A DNA stretch of 60,421 nucleotides from Candidatus Saganbacteria bacterium (GTDB taxonomy: Bacteria > Margulisbacteria > WOR-1 > O2-12-FULL-45-9 > XYB2-FULL-48-7), in assembly GCA_016939335.1 (NCBI GenBank), contig JAFGHC010000022.1:1-60421 (forward strand), read 5' to 3'. Below, one piece after another: positions 17,596-26,782 of this stretch. How positions within the stretch are numbered: the first letter of the stretch is position 1; each line of letters starts with the position of its first letter. Position numbers and translations under genes: made by a program. The notes beneath the pieces are model-generated. The model had not been told where the DNA came from and did no database searches. It saw nothing but the letters and a program-made list of their open reading frames with translations.

Positions 17596-18990
17596 TCAGG
17601 CGTTGCGCTTAACGAAGTCCTCGCCGGCGCCGAGGAGCGCTTTAAGCCGGGCGGCGCTCCGCCCTTCGCAGTAGACGCGGAGCAGCGGTTCGGTGCCGGA
17701 AGCGCGGAAAAGGATCCAGCTTTCGTCCTCAAAATTGAGCTTCAGGCCGTCGAGCGTCTCGACCCGCGTGATCTTCTGCCCCGCGAACTCGTGCGGCGGG
17801 ACGGCCGACAGCCGGGCGACGAGCGGCCAGGCCTGCTCGGTATGGAGGTCAAGCCGGTCGTAGTAAAAATGGCCGAGCTCATTCATCATCTCTTCCAGGA
17901 TCGCCGCCAGCGTCCGCTTTTCATAAGCGACCAGCTCAAGCAGGGTCAGGCCGGCCAGAATGCCGTCCCGTTCCGGGATGAAGCCCTTGATCCCCATGCC
18001 GCCCGATTCCTCACCTCCCAGCATGATATCATTTGCCAGCATCTGCCTGGCGATATGCTTGAAGCCGATCGGCGTCACGGTCAGCGCCTGACCATACTTG
18101 GCACAGAGCTTATCGATCAGGTTGGTCAGGTTAAAAGTCTTCACCACGTTGCCGGACAGCCGCCGGTTGACCTTGAGGTGGCGGAGCAGGAGGCAAAAAA
18201 CGTTGTGGGTGTTGAGGAAACGCCCCGAACCGTCGATCGCCGCCAGCCGGTCGGCGTCGCCGTCGAGCACGATGCAGGCGGTCAGTTCGTTGGCGTAGCG
18301 GAGCGCCGTTTCCCGGACGAAAGAGAGCGACTCCTCCAGGTTAGCCGGCAGCGGTTCGGGGTTGACCCCGCCGAAAAGCGGGTCGCGCCGCCCGCGGATT
18401 TCGCTGACCGGCAGCCCTAACTTGGTAAAATAACCGGCGCCGCTGCCGTGCATCGGGTCGATCACGATCTTCAGCTTACGGCTCTTGAGCGCCTCCAGTT
18501 CGACCAGCGACCTGATCTTGGCCAGATATTCCGGGTCGGGATCGAAAAGCTCGAGCCGCGCAGCCGAGGGGGCGATCTTCAGCTTCGGCTGGAGGTGTTC
18601 TTCGACCGCCCGGGTCGTTTCGGGAAAGGCCGAGCCGCCGAAATTCTCCTTGATCTTAAAGCCGTTCCAGTCGGGCGGGTTGTGGGAAGCGGTGATCATG
18701 ATGCCGAGCCCCAGGCCGCGGTTTTTGACGGCGTACGACAAAACAGGCGAAGGGACGGCGTGCCCGGCCAGGAGCGTGGCGATCCCGGCGCCGGAGCAGA
18801 CCTCGGCGGCGGCCCGGGCGAACGCTGCCGACTGAAAACGGTTATCATAGCCGACCGCCACGCCGCGGCCGGCCAGGCCGCGCTCCTGCAGATAAGCGGC
18901 CAGCGCCTGGGTCACGAGCCTGACGTTGTCAAAAGTGAATTCCTCGGCGATGCGCGCCCGCCAGCCGTCAGTGCCGAATTGGATGGTCAT
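17596..18990 (-). CDS. Phosphoglucomutase/phosphomannomutase family enzyme
   Basis: A 464-residue alpha-D-phosphohexomutase that moves phosphate between C1 and C6 of a hexose. The phosphoserine loop TASHNPPDWNG has the active Ser at about 102. Metal-binding LDGDADRLAAID, sugar-binding GGEESGGMG and phosphate-binding RASGTEPLLRVY are intact. The exact sugar cannot be read from sequence. It starts within the PBP1A stop (ATGA overlap), so it is co-transcribed with a peptidoglycan gene; a role in cell-wall sugar supply (as for GlmM) is possible but unproven. A separate E. coli-type Pgm lies at 29-30.7 kb. Confidence 0.92.
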   Translation of the reverse strand: MTIQFGTDGWRARIAEEFTFDNVRLVTQALAAYLQERGLAGRGVAVGYDNRFQSAAFARAAAEVCSGAGIATLLAGHAVPSPVLSYAVKNRGLGLGIMITASHNPPDWNGFKIKENFGGSAFPETTRAVEEHLQPKLKIAPSAARLELFDPDPEYLAKIRSLVELEALKSRKLKIVIDPMHGSGAGYFTKLGLPVSEIRGRRDPLFGGVNPEPLPANLEESLSFVRETALRYANELTACIVLDGDADRLAAIDGSGRFLNTHNVFCLLLRHLKVNRRLSGNVVKTFNLTNLIDKLCAKYGQALTVTPIGFKHIARQMLANDIMLGGEESGGMGIKGFIPERDGILAGLTLLELVAYEKRTLAAILEEMMNELGHFYYDRLDLHTEQAWPLVARLSAVPPHEFAGQKITRVETLDGLKLNFEDESWILFRASGTEPLLRVYCEGRSAARLKALLGAGEDFVKRNA

Positions 18991-21008
18991 TCGACCACCT
19001 GTTCCTCGACCTCTTCGCTCACCAGGTTGTTTTCGTCACCCGGCTTGTGGAAGTCGCAGTAGGCGCGGGGCACGTCTTTCGCCCAGAGAGTCGCCCAGCG
19101 GACCCGGCCCGGCGGACAGTTGGGGCCGGCCAGCTTGCCGCTGTTAGCGCAGATCCTCACTTCCAGCAGGCCTTCAGGCCGGGGGAAATCGATCACCGGC
19201 TGGCCCGCCAGGGCGATCTCGTTGTACGCTTTCCAGATGCGCGGGCAGGTGCCGACTTCGGCCACCCCTTTCATCGGGGCGTTATCATCGTTGCCGAGCC
19301 AGATCCCGGTCACCAGTTGCGGCACGAAGCCGATGAACCAGGCGTCCTTGAAGTCCTGCGAAGTGCCGGTCTTGGCGGCCGCAGGCCGGCTGAGCTGGGC
19401 GCGCATACCCGTGCCTCTCGTGATCACGCCTTTCATCATGTCGGCCATCACGGCGGCCACGTTCTCGTCGAGCACCCGCTTCTCCACCACCGGGTGGTTG
19501 TAGAGCAGGACGCCGTCGCGGCTCTCGATCCGGGTGATCGCCGTCGGCTCGACCCTGACCCCCGCGTTGGCAAAGACGCCAAAGGCGGAGGTCAGTTCCA
19601 GCAAATTGACCTCCGAAGCGCCCAGCGCCAGCGAAAGGGCCGGCTCCAGCCGGCTCTTGACCCCCAGCCGCCGGGCGACGTCGATCGCGCTCTGGACGCC
19701 GACGCGCTCGAGCAGGCGGATTGAGGGGAGGTTGAGCGATTTCTCCAGCGCGTAGCGCATCGTCACGTTGCCGCGGAACTTCCCGTCGAAATTCTGCGGC
19801 TGCCAGATGCCGCCCGGGTTCCATTCGCTCGGCCAGACCTGGAAAGCGGTCGGCACGTCGGGCAGGATGGTGCCGGGCGACAGGCCTTGTTCGATCGCCG
19901 CCGCGTAGATGAACGGCTTGAACGACGAGCCGGGCTGGCGCTGCGCCTGGACCACCCGGTTGAATTTGCTCTCGAAATAATTGGCGCCGCCGACCAGCGC
20001 CCGGATGTAACCGGTGCGCGGGTCGAGCGAAACGAGCGCCGCCTGCGAAAAATGGTACTGATCGCCTTCGGCGGAGACGAAGCGGGTGACGACGTTTTCG
20101 GCCGCCGTCTGCAGCTTTGAGTCAAGCGTGGTATAGACTTTCAACCCGCCGTGGTAGACCATCTCTTCGCCGTACTTGTCGGTCAGCAGCTGCAGCACAT
20201 AACTGATGAAGTAGGGGGCGATCTCGCCCAGCTGCTTGAGGTTGGCGGGCGAATAGTCCATGCTTTCGACGGCGGCCTGTTTGGCCTCGTCCTCGGTGAT
20301 CAAGCCCTGTTCCAGCATTTTGTTAATAACGAAGATCTGGCGCAGTTTGGCCCCCTTGAAATTGCGGTAAGGCGAGTAAAGTTCCGGCCCGCGGATCAGG
20401 CCGGCGATCATCGCCGACTCGGCCGCGTCAAGGTCGGCCGCCGTCTTGCCGAAATAGAGGTTGGCGGCCGATTCGATCCCGTAGGCGTTGTGGCCGAGGT
20501 AGACCTGGTTAAAATAAAATTCCAGGATCTCTTCCTTCGTGTAGCGCCGCTCGATCTGGAGGGCGATCAGCGCTTCGGCCAGCTTGCGGCCGAGGGTCTT
20601 CTTTTTATTGAGGAAAAGGTTGCGGGCCAGCTGCTGGGTGATCGTGCTGCCGCCCTCGACGATCCGCCCGTAGGCGAAGTTCTTGATCCCGGCGCGCAAA
20701 ATACCGCCGAAGTCGAGGCCGTGGTGCTCGTGGAAATGGGGGTCTTCGGTGGCGATGACCGCTTTCTGGAAATAAAGGGAGATCCTGGAGAGCGGGACGA
20801 CCCGGCGGTTCTCCTCCTGGTGGAAGCGCGCCAGCACTTTGCCGTCGGCCGAATAAAGGATCGTGCTCTCGCTGGGGAGGTAAGAATTAAGCGCTTCGAC
20901 GTCGGGCAGCTGGGTCAGGATGCGCAGGGCCAGTCCGGCGAAAGCGGCCAAGACCACGAGGGCGGAGACCAGCGCTATTTTTTCGACCTTGCTTTTCTTC
21001 TTCGCCAC
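18987..21008 (-). CDS. Class A penicillin-binding protein (PBP1A type)
   Basis: A 673-residue bifunctional peptidoglycan synthase. After one membrane anchor (about 10-30) the glycosyltransferase domain has ATEDPHFHEHHGLDFGG with the catalytic Glu and GGSTITQQLARNLFL. The transpeptidase domain has RQPGSSFKPFIYA (SxxK), SLNLPS (SxN) and AAKTGTSQDFKDAWFIGF (KTG). The C-terminus carries a short Cys-containing tail (CANSGKLAGPNCPPG). I chose GTG 21008 (VAKKKSKVEK); reading further upstream only translates the opposite strand of aroQ. It is divergent from aroQ, leaving 15 nt between the two starts. Confidence 0.96.
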   Translation of the reverse strand: MAKKKSKVEKIALVSALVVLAAFAGLALRILTQLPDVEALNSYLPSESTILYSADGKVLARFHQEENRRVVPLSRISLYFQKAVIATEDPHFHEHHGLDFGGILRAGIKNFAYGRIVEGGSTITQQLARNLFLNKKKTLGRKLAEALIALQIERRYTKEEILEFYFNQVYLGHNAYGIESAANLYFGKTAADLDAAESAMIAGLIRGPELYSPYRNFKGAKLRQIFVINKMLEQGLITEDEAKQAAVESMDYSPANLKQLGEIAPYFISYVLQLLTDKYGEEMVYHGGLKVYTTLDSKLQTAAENVVTRFVSAEGDQYHFSQAALVSLDPRTGYIRALVGGANYFESKFNRVVQAQRQPGSSFKPFIYAAAIEQGLSPGTILPDVPTAFQVWPSEWNPGGIWQPQNFDGKFRGNVTMRYALEKSLNLPSIRLLERVGVQSAIDVARRLGVKSRLEPALSLALGASEVNLLELTSAFGVFANAGVRVEPTAITRIESRDGVLLYNHPVVEKRVLDENVAAVMADMMKGVITRGTGMRAQLSRPAAAKTGTSQDFKDAWFIGFVPQLVTGIWLGNDDNAPMKGVAEVGTCPRIWKAYNEIALAGQPVIDFPRPEGLLEVRICANSGKLAGPNCPPGRVRWATLWAKDVPRAYCDFHKPGDENNLVSEEVEEQVVE

Positions 21009-21023
21009 AGTTAAAATTATATC
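21009..21023. promoter_or_regulatory. 15-nt divergent start region PBP1A/aroQ
   Basis: Only AGTTAAAATTATATC separates the GTG of PBP1A from the ATG of aroQ. TAAAAT at 21012-21017 could be the aroQ -10 box and would give a nearly leaderless transcript. Promoters for the two genes must overlap each other or lie in coding sequence. Confidence 0.4.
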
Positions 21024-21467
21024 ATGAAAACAAAAATCCTGGTAATCCACGGCCCCAACCTGGCCCTGCTGGGCGAACGCGAAGTCGCGGTCTACGGCAA
21101 TTTCACGCTCGGCGAGATCAACGAAAAGCTGCAGGCGCTGGCCAAGGCGGAGAATGTCGAACTGGAGATCGTTCAGCTCGACGGCGAAGGGGAGATTGCC
21201 TCCAAGATCGGCCGGGCCCGTAAGGAATTCCAGGCCATCATTATTAATCCCGGAGCTTACACCCATTACAGCGTGGCGATCAGGGACGCGCTCGCCGCCG
21301 TCGCCGTGCCGGCGGTCGAGGTCCATTTATCGAACATTTACGCGCGCGAAGAGTTCCGCCACAAATCGGTGATCGCGCCGGTCGCCGTCGGCCAGATCTC
21401 CGGCTTCGGTATCAACAGCTATCTTTTAGGGCTGAAAGCGGCGGTCGAGCTCCTCAAACAAAAGTGA
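21024..21467 (+). CDS. aroQ: Type II 3-dehydroquinate dehydratase
   Basis: A 147-residue shikimate-pathway enzyme that dehydrates 3-dehydroquinate. It has [16 protein letters not shown] with the catalytic Arg and Tyr, [16 protein letters not shown], and [29 protein letters not shown] with the catalytic His. The usual Q-S-N/D motif reads QLDGEGE here, a mild departure in the substrate loop, but the core residues are kept. The stop overlaps the M24 peptidase start as GTGA. Confidence 0.94.
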   Translation: MKTKILVIHGPNLALLGEREVAVYGNFTLGEINEKLQALAKAENVELEIVQLDGEGEIASKIGRARKEFQAIIINPGAYTHYSVAIRDALAAVAVPAVEVHLSNIYAREEFRHKSVIAPVAVGQISGFGINSYLLGLKAAVELLKQK

Positions 21468-22108
21468 ACGGGGCGCAACGGCAGGCGGTCAGGATCGCGG
21501 TCACGGTCCTCAAGCATCTTGCCTTCCGCCCCGGTGAAACGGAAAAGCAGGTCGCCCGCCGGATCGAAGCCGAACTCAAAAAATACGGCGCCAAGCCGGC
21601 CTTCCGCACGATCGTCGCTTCCGGCCAACGTTCCGCGCTTCCCCACGGTTATGCCGCGAATAAGAAGATCAGGCCGGGCGAACAGGTGATGATCGATTTC
21701 GGCGCGCTCTACCGCGGCCGGCGCTCTGACGTGACCCGGACCTATCTGCCGTCCAAACCGACCAAAAAGCAAAAAGCGATCTACCGGATCGTCAAAGAGG
21801 CCCAGGCCCGCGGGATCGAAGCGGTGCGGGCGGGGGTGGAAGCTCGCATGGTCGATCGCGCGGCCAGAAATCACATCATCAAGAAAGGCTATGGCCTGTT
21901 CTTCGTCCACACGACCGGCCACGGCGTCGGCCGCCGGATCCACGAGGCGCCGAAGCTTTCGCGCCGCAACCGGCATAAACTGAAAGCCGGCCAGGTCGTT
22001 ACGGTCGAGCCGGGGATATATATCAAAGGCTGGGGTGGGGTGCGGATCGAAGATATGGTCCTGGTGACCGGGACCGGCTGCCGGCTTTTGACGACCGTTC
22101 CCAAATAG
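21464..22108 (+). CDS. M24-family metallopeptidase (Xaa-Pro peptidase-like), short form
   Basis: A 214-residue pita-bread-fold metallopeptidase. All five metal ligands expected for M24 are visible: Asp in MIDFGALY, Asp in RSDVTRTY, His in [14 protein letters not shown], Glu in VTVEPGIYI and Glu in VRIEDMVLV. It lacks the roughly 130-residue N-terminal creatinase-like domain normal in PepP/PepQ, so it is only a catalytic domain, similar in size to methionine aminopeptidase but with PepP-like motifs. The GTG start overlaps the aroQ stop, as the usual aroQ-pepP gene order predicts. Confidence 0.88.
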   Translation: MNGAQRQAVRIAVTVLKHLAFRPGETEKQVARRIEAELKKYGAKPAFRTIVASGQRSALPHGYAANKKIRPGEQVMIDFGALYRGRRSDVTRTYLPSKPTKKQKAIYRIVKEAQARGIEAVRAGVEARMVDRAARNHIIKKGYGLFFVHTTGHGVGRRIHEAPKLSRRNRHKLKAGQVVTVEPGIYIKGWGGVRIEDMVLVTGTGCRLLTTVPK

Positions 22109-22123
22109 CTTCTCTTTTTGAAA

Positions 22124-22185
22124 CCCCACACTAAAGTGTGGGGAATATTAAGATCATATCCGATTCCCCATACTTCAGTATGGGG
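22124..22185. repeat. REPIN-like hairpin pair P3
   Basis: Left hairpin 22124-22143 (CCCCACACTAAAGTGTGGGG) and right hairpin 22166-22185 (CCCCATACTTCAGTATGGGG), with a 22-nt spacer starting AAT and ending ATT. Here the AC stem is on the left and the AT stem on the right, the reverse of P1 and P2. Outer flanks are AAA and TTT. It lies between the M24 peptidase gene and ispD. Confidence 0.85.
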
Positions 22186-22225
22186 TTTGAAGTAGAGCAG
22201 ATATATGATAATATTGACATGAAAA

Positions 22226-22903
22226 ATGAAAATCATCGCTATTATTGTCGCCGGCGGACAGGGCAAACGGATGGGGCAACCCAAACAATTCATCAGAATA
22301 GCCGGTAAACCGATGCTGGCCTGGACCGTTGACGCTCTCCAGAAGGTCAAAGCGATCGACGGCATCATTTTGGTGGTTACCCCCGGCCAGGAAGCAGCGG
22401 CGAAGAGGCTCAAGGGCTCGAAGGTCATCGCGGTCGTGCCGGGCGGCCGGGAACGCCAGGATTCGGTGCGTAATGGTTTAGCGGCGTTGCCTAAAGGTGC
22501 CCAGATCGTCCTGATCCATGACGGGGCGCGGCCGGCGGTCGGCGCCGCCACGATCAACGATACCATCCGGGCGGCCAAACAGCACGGCGCGGCGATTGCG
22601 GCAGTGCCGGTCAAGGACACCTTGAAGAAAATACGAAAATCGAAATTCGAAATTCGAAAGGTAATGACGGTCATGGAGACCGTCGCTCGGAACGAATACT
22701 GGGCGGCGCAGACGCCGCAAACTTTCACGGCCGGGCTGATCAAAAAGGCTTACGAGCATTTGAAGCACAATGTGACCGACGATGCCGCGGCGGTCGAAAA
22801 CCTCGGCGTTCCGGTCGCGATCGTCATGGGGGCGTACAATAACCTGAAGGTGACCACGCCGGAAGACCTGCCGGTGATGGCGGCGATCCTGAAAGGCAGG
22901 TAA
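22226..22903 (+). CDS. ispD: 2-C-methyl-D-erythritol 4-phosphate cytidylyltransferase
   Basis: A 225-residue MEP-pathway enzyme that joins CTP and MEP. The nucleotide-binding start is IIVAGGQGKRMGQPKQF, with PGGRERQDSVRNGL, IHDGARPAV and AQTPQTF. Residues about 134-147 (KKIRKSKFEIRKV) are encoded by an AT-rich repeat (22631-22662) inserted in frame where the family has a short variable loop. A GATAAT-like box lies just before the start and no Shine-Dalgarno is seen. dxs follows two genes downstream. Confidence 0.95.
   Translation: MKIIAIIVAGGQGKRMGQPKQFIRIAGKPMLAWTVDALQKVKAIDGIILVVTPGQEAAAKRLKGSKVIAVVPGGRERQDSVRNGLAALPKGAQIVLIHDGARPAVGAATINDTIRAAKQHGAAIAAVPVKDTLKKIRKSKFEIRKVMTVMETVARNEYWAAQTPQTFTAGLIKKAYEHLKHNVTDDAAAVENLGVPVAIVMGAYNNLKVTTPEDLPVMAAILKGR
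22631..22662. repeat. Word repeat inside ispD
   Basis: Repeating CGAAAATCGAAATTCGAAATT within the ispD reading frame. It is AT-rich against its surroundings, keeps the frame and encodes a basic loop. It resembles the intergenic word repeats in build though not in exact word. Confidence 0.65.
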
Positions 22904-22906
22904 AAA

Positions 22907-23380
22907 ATGGCAAACATGCTGGAGCTCGTCAAAGAATTGTTAAGTAACTTCACCTTTGTGGCGGTGGCGATCTCCTGGTTCCTGGCCCAGTCGATCAAGG
23001 TCGCACTCTACCGCTGGCACGAAGGGCACTGGAATTTCTGGCATTTTTTTGAGGCGGGCGGCATGCCTTCCGCCCACTCGGCCTCGGTCACCGCGCTGAC
23101 GCTGGGGAGCGCGCTGACCCAGGGCTGGGGCTCGCCGCTCTTCACGATCGCGCTGGTCTTTGCGCTGATCGTCATGTACGACGCGACCGGCGTGCGCCGC
23201 GCGGCCGGCAAGCAGGCGGAGATACTCAACAAGATCGTCGACGACATCTACGCCAACGGCAAGGTCAGGATCGAGAAGCTGAGGGAGATACTGGGCCACG
23301 ACCCGATCGAAGTCTTCGCCGGCGCCACGCTGGCGGTCATCATCACCCTGATCACCCATTATGTCTACTTTATTAGATAA
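22907..23380 (+). CDS. Divergent PAP2-family membrane protein
   Basis: A 157-residue membrane protein of the DivPAP/DUF212 (YuiD-like) family, related to acid phosphatase/vanadium haloperoxidase enzymes. It has the motif GGMPSAHSASVTAL, a YDATGVRRAAGKQAEILN segment and three to four membrane segments (about 15-30, 62-90, 137-155). Substrate is unknown; a lipid phosphatase is the usual suggestion. It sits between ispD and dxs and overlaps dxs by 20 nt, so a prenyl-phosphate-related role is an attractive guess, not shown. Confidence 0.88.
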   Translation: MANMLELVKELLSNFTFVAVAISWFLAQSIKVALYRWHEGHWNFWHFFEAGGMPSAHSASVTALTLGSALTQGWGSPLFTIALVFALIVMYDATGVRRAAGKQAEILNKIVDDIYANGKVRIEKLREILGHDPIEVFAGATLAVIITLITHYVYFIR

Positions 23381-25220
23381 GATAAAACTGCCCGAGACCC
23401 TGCGCGAACTCTCGGCCAAACAGCTGGAGCAGATCGCGGCGGAGATCCGCCGGAAGATCGTCGAGGTCACCGCCCGGACCGGCGGCCACGTCGCCGCCAG
23501 CCTGGGCGCGGTGGAGCTGGCCGTTTCCCTGCACGCGGTCTTCGACAGCCCGCGCGACAAGATCGTCTGGGACGTCGGCCACCAGGCCTACGCCCATAAG
23601 ATCCTGACCGGCCGGCTGGAACGATTCGGCACGCTGCGCCAGCGGGGCGGCCTGGCCGGTTTCCCCAACGCGGCGGAAAGCCCGCATGACATTTTTACCG
23701 TCGGCCATGCTTCGACTTCCATCTCGCAGGCGCTCGGCCTGGTCAAGGCGCGCGACCTGAAGGGCGAGAAGCACTCGGTCGTCGCGGTGATCGGCGACGG
23801 TTCGCTCTCCGGCGGCCTGGCGTTCGAGGGGGTCAACAATGTCGACGGCCTGAAGAGCAATATGATCGTCGTCCTCAACGACAACGAAATGGCGATCTCC
23901 AAGAACGTCGGCGCGATCTCCAATTACCTGACGCAGGTGACGACCAGCGAGGCTTATGTTGACCTGCGCAACCGGATCGAAAAGCTGGTCAAGCGGGTGC
24001 CGCGCGTCGGCGTCTCGCTGTTCGAAGCGGCCCGGCGGCTGAAAGACCGGACTAAGCATATCGTCGTCAGCTTCAAGGTTGACGTTATTTTCGAGGAACT
24101 GGGCTTCAAATATTTCGGGCCGGTCGACGGGCATAATATTCCTTTGCTGATCAGCACGCTCCACCACGCCAAAGAGATCCAGGGCCCGGTGCTGATCCAT
24201 GTCATTACCAGGAAAGGGAAGGGCTACGCCCCCGCGGAAAAAGAGCCGACCCGCTTCCACGGCACCGGGCCGTTCGAGATCGAGACCGGCCAACCGTTCA
24301 ATAACGGCGAGCAGCCGACTTATACGTCGGTTTTCGGCCGGGCGATGGCAAAGTTGGCTGATGAGCATCCGGACCTGGTGGCGGTTACCGCGGCAATGAT
24401 CGATGGCACCGGGCTGGAAGAGTTCGCGAGGAAATATCCCGGGCGCTTCTTTGACGTCGGGATCGCCGAAGAACACGCCGTCACGTTCGCCGGGGCGCTG
24501 GCGCGCGGCGGCTTCCGGCCGGTCGTGGCGATCTATTCGACGTTCCTCCAGCGGGCCTATGACGAGATCATCCACGACGTCTGCCTGCAGAACCTGCCGG
24601 TCGTTTTCGCGGTCGACCGGGCAGGGATCGTCGGCGAGGACGGGGCGACCCATAATGGGATATTCGACCTGGCTTATCTCCGCTGTTTGCCGAATATGAC
24701 GGTGCTGGCGCCGGCTTCCGCGGAAGAACTCGAAGCAATGTTTGAATATGCCGTTAAACAGAACGGGCCGGTGGCGATACGTTACCCGAGGGGGGAAGCG
24801 GGGGAGAAAGTAGAAAGTAGAAAGTTGAACGTGGATAGTAGGATAGTCATTATTGCCGTCGGGTCGATGGTCGGGCCGGCGGTTGAAGCGGCCAACATGC
24901 TCGGCAACGCCAGGGTGCTGAATGCCCGCTTCGTCAAACCGCTCGATAAGAAGTCGATCCTCAAAGAAACGGCGGGCGCCGGGCTAATCGTCACCGTGGA
25001 GGAAGGGGTGCTGGAAGGCGGTTTCGGTTCGGCGGTCGTTGAGCTCTTAAGCGACGAAGGTGTCAAAGTGCCCGTCAAACGGCTCGGGTTGCCAGCCAAA
25101 TTCATTGAACACGGCAAGCGGGACGATATCTTGGCCGCCTATGGTTTATCGGCCAATGGGCTTCGTGATACTATTCGTGCATTCGAGCCATCATTCGAGC
25201 ATTCGGGCAGTAAGAAATGA
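23361..25220 (+). CDS. dxs: 1-deoxy-D-xylulose-5-phosphate synthase
   Basis: A 619-residue thiamine-diphosphate enzyme and the first step of the MEP pathway, condensing pyruvate and glyceraldehyde 3-phosphate. It has VWDVGHQAYAHKILTGR, the ThDP motif GDGSLSGGLAFEGVNN...LNDNEMAIS and the transketolase-type pyrimidine domain with GIAEEHAVTFAGALA. Two stretches look repeat-derived: residues about 482-496 (VESRKLNVDSR, DNA 24803-24848) and the very C-terminus (FEPSFEHSG, DNA 25170-25210). The catalytic parts are unaffected. The gene overlaps DivPAP by 20 nt and fhs by 4 nt. Confidence 0.97.
   Translation: MSTLLDKIKLPETLRELSAKQLEQIAAEIRRKIVEVTARTGGHVAASLGAVELAVSLHAVFDSPRDKIVWDVGHQAYAHKILTGRLERFGTLRQRGGLAGFPNAAESPHDIFTVGHASTSISQALGLVKARDLKGEKHSVVAVIGDGSLSGGLAFEGVNNVDGLKSNMIVVLNDNEMAISKNVGAISNYLTQVTTSEAYVDLRNRIEKLVKRVPRVGVSLFEAARRLKDRTKHIVVSFKVDVIFEELGFKYFGPVDGHNIPLLISTLHHAKEIQGPVLIHVITRKGKGYAPAEKEPTRFHGTGPFEIETGQPFNNGEQPTYTSVFGRAMAKLADEHPDLVAVTAAMIDGTGLEEFARKYPGRFFDVGIAEEHAVTFAGALARGGFRPVVAIYSTFLQRAYDEIIHDVCLQNLPVVFAVDRAGIVGEDGATHNGIFDLAYLRCLPNMTVLAPASAEELEAMFEYAVKQNGPVAIRYPRGEAGEKVESRKLNVDSRIVIIAVGSMVGPAVEAANMLGNARVLNARFVKPLDKKSILKETAGAGLIVTVEEGVLEGGFGSAVVELLSDEGVKVPVKRLGLPAKFIEHGKRDDILAAYGLSANGLRDTIRAFEPSFEHSGSKK
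24803..24848. repeat. Word repeat inside dxs
   Basis: Tandem AAAGTAGAAAGTAGAAAGTT followed by GGATAGTAGGATAG, in frame inside dxs at a loop that varies in length and sequence between Dxs proteins. It is purine-rich against a GC-rich gene. Confidence 0.6.
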
Positions 25221-26782
25221 AAACCGACATCGAGATCGCGCAAAGCGCCAAAATGAAGCTGATCGTCGAGATCGCCAAATATTCGGGCATCAGCCTGGAC
25301 GACGTCGAGCTGCACGGCTGTCATACGGCCAAGATCAACCTCAAGGCCTTCAAGCGCATCAAGAAGAAAAAAGAGGGCAAACTCATCCTGGTCACCGCCA
25401 TGACGCCGACCCCGCTGGGAGAAGGCAAGACGACGACCACGATCGGCCTGGCGCAGGCGCTTCAGCTGTCCGGCGAAAAAGCCTTCGTCTGCCTCCGGGA
25501 ACCTTCGCTCGGGCCGGTGATGGGAATGAAGGGGGGGGCGGCCGGCGGCGGCTATTCCCAGGTCCTGCCGATGCAGGACATCAATCTTCATTTGACCTCT
25601 GACATCCATATGATCACTTCGTCGCATAACCTGCTGGCGGCCATGCTCTACAACCATATTTACCAGGGGAATGAACTGGGGATCGATGAAAATAAGATCG
25701 TCTGGCGGCGGGCGATGGACATGAACGACCGCTCGCTGCGCGGGCAATTCGACATCACCGCCTCGTCGGAAGTCATGGCGGTCATGTGCCTGTCGCAGAA
25801 CCTGACCGACATGAAAGAGCGGCTCGGCCGGATCATCGTCGCCTACAGCCGCGACGGCCGGCCGGTCAGGGCCGCCGACCTGAAGGCCCAGGGGGCGATG
25901 GCCCTCCTGATGTACGACGCCCTCAAGCCGACGCTGGTCCAGACGCTGGAGGGGGGGGCGGCGTTCGTCCACGGCGGGCCGTTCGCCAATATCGCGCATG
26001 GCTGCAATTCGGTCGTGGCCACCAAAATGGCGCTGCGGGCCGGCGATTACGTCGTGACCGAGGCCGGTTTTGCCACCGACCTGGGAGCGGAGAAATTCTT
26101 TGACATCAAGTGCCGGGCCGGCAAACTGAAGCCGGCCGCCTCGGTCCTGGTCGTCACCGGCGGCGCAATCGAGCGGCATGGCTACGAGAACGTCGCCAAA
26201 CACGTGGAAAACTTAAAAATGTTCGGCGTGCCGGTGGTGATTGCGGTCAATAAAAAAGCCAAAGATACGGCCGCTGGCCTTCAGGAGATCAGGGCCCGCT
26301 GCCAGAAGCTCGGCGTGCCGGCCGTTATTTCTGACGTCTGGGCAAAGGGGGGCAAAGGCGGGAAGGAATTGGCACAGGCCGTCAAAGCGGCCTGCAAGAC
26401 CAAATCGACCTTCAAATACCTCTACGACCTGAACGAAACATTGAAAGACAAGATCGAAAAGATCGCGGTCAAAATTTACGGGGCCGACGGGGTCAACTGG
26501 GCGGAGCAAGCGCAAAAAGACCTTGAACTGTTGAACGGCATCGGTCTGGGCGCCCTGCCGGTCTGTATCGCCAAAACCCAGTATTCCCTGTCCGACGACC
26601 CGAAAGTCTTCGGCCGGCCGCGCGGCTTCCGCATCACGATCCGCGAACTGAAACCGTCGGCCGGCGCCGGTTTTGTGGTCGCCTTCGCCGGCAACATCAT
26701 GACGATGCCGGGGCTGCCCAAGCATCCCGCCGCCGAGAACATGGACGTGACGGAGGACGGGAAGATAACGGGGCTGTTTTGA
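25217..26782 (+). CDS. fhs: Formate-tetrahydrofolate ligase
   Basis: A 521-residue ATP-dependent enzyme that makes 10-formyl-tetrahydrofolate. P-loop TPTPLGEGKTTTTIGLAQAL, REPSLGPVMGMKGGAAGGGYSQV, DINLHLTSDIH, GPFANIAHGCNSVVATK and DYVVTEAGFATDLGAEKFFDIKCR are conserved. It is about 35 residues shorter than the common 556. The shortening falls after the DIKCR motif, where VVTGGAIERHGYENVAKH replaces the usual longer ATVRALKMHGG region. ATG overlaps the dxs stop. Confidence 0.94.
   Translation: MKTDIEIAQSAKMKLIVEIAKYSGISLDDVELHGCHTAKINLKAFKRIKKKKEGKLILVTAMTPTPLGEGKTTTTIGLAQALQLSGEKAFVCLREPSLGPVMGMKGGAAGGGYSQVLPMQDINLHLTSDIHMITSSHNLLAAMLYNHIYQGNELGIDENKIVWRRAMDMNDRSLRGQFDITASSEVMAVMCLSQNLTDMKERLGRIIVAYSRDGRPVRAADLKAQGAMALLMYDALKPTLVQTLEGGAAFVHGGPFANIAHGCNSVVATKMALRAGDYVVTEAGFATDLGAEKFFDIKCRAGKLKPAASVLVVTGGAIERHGYENVAKHVENLKMFGVPVVIAVNKKAKDTAAGLQEIRARCQKLGVPAVISDVWAKGGKGGKELAQAVKAACKTKSTFKYLYDLNETLKDKIEKIAVKIYGADGVNWAEQAQKDLELLNGIGLGALPVCIAKTQYSLSDDPKVFGRPRGFRITIRELKPSAGAGFVVAFAGNIMTMPGLPKHPAAENMDVTEDGKITGLF

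Noticed and set aside
21009-21326. N-terminal extension of PBP1A
   Set aside because: The extra residues are the antisense of aroQ; the membrane anchor begins just after GTG 21008.
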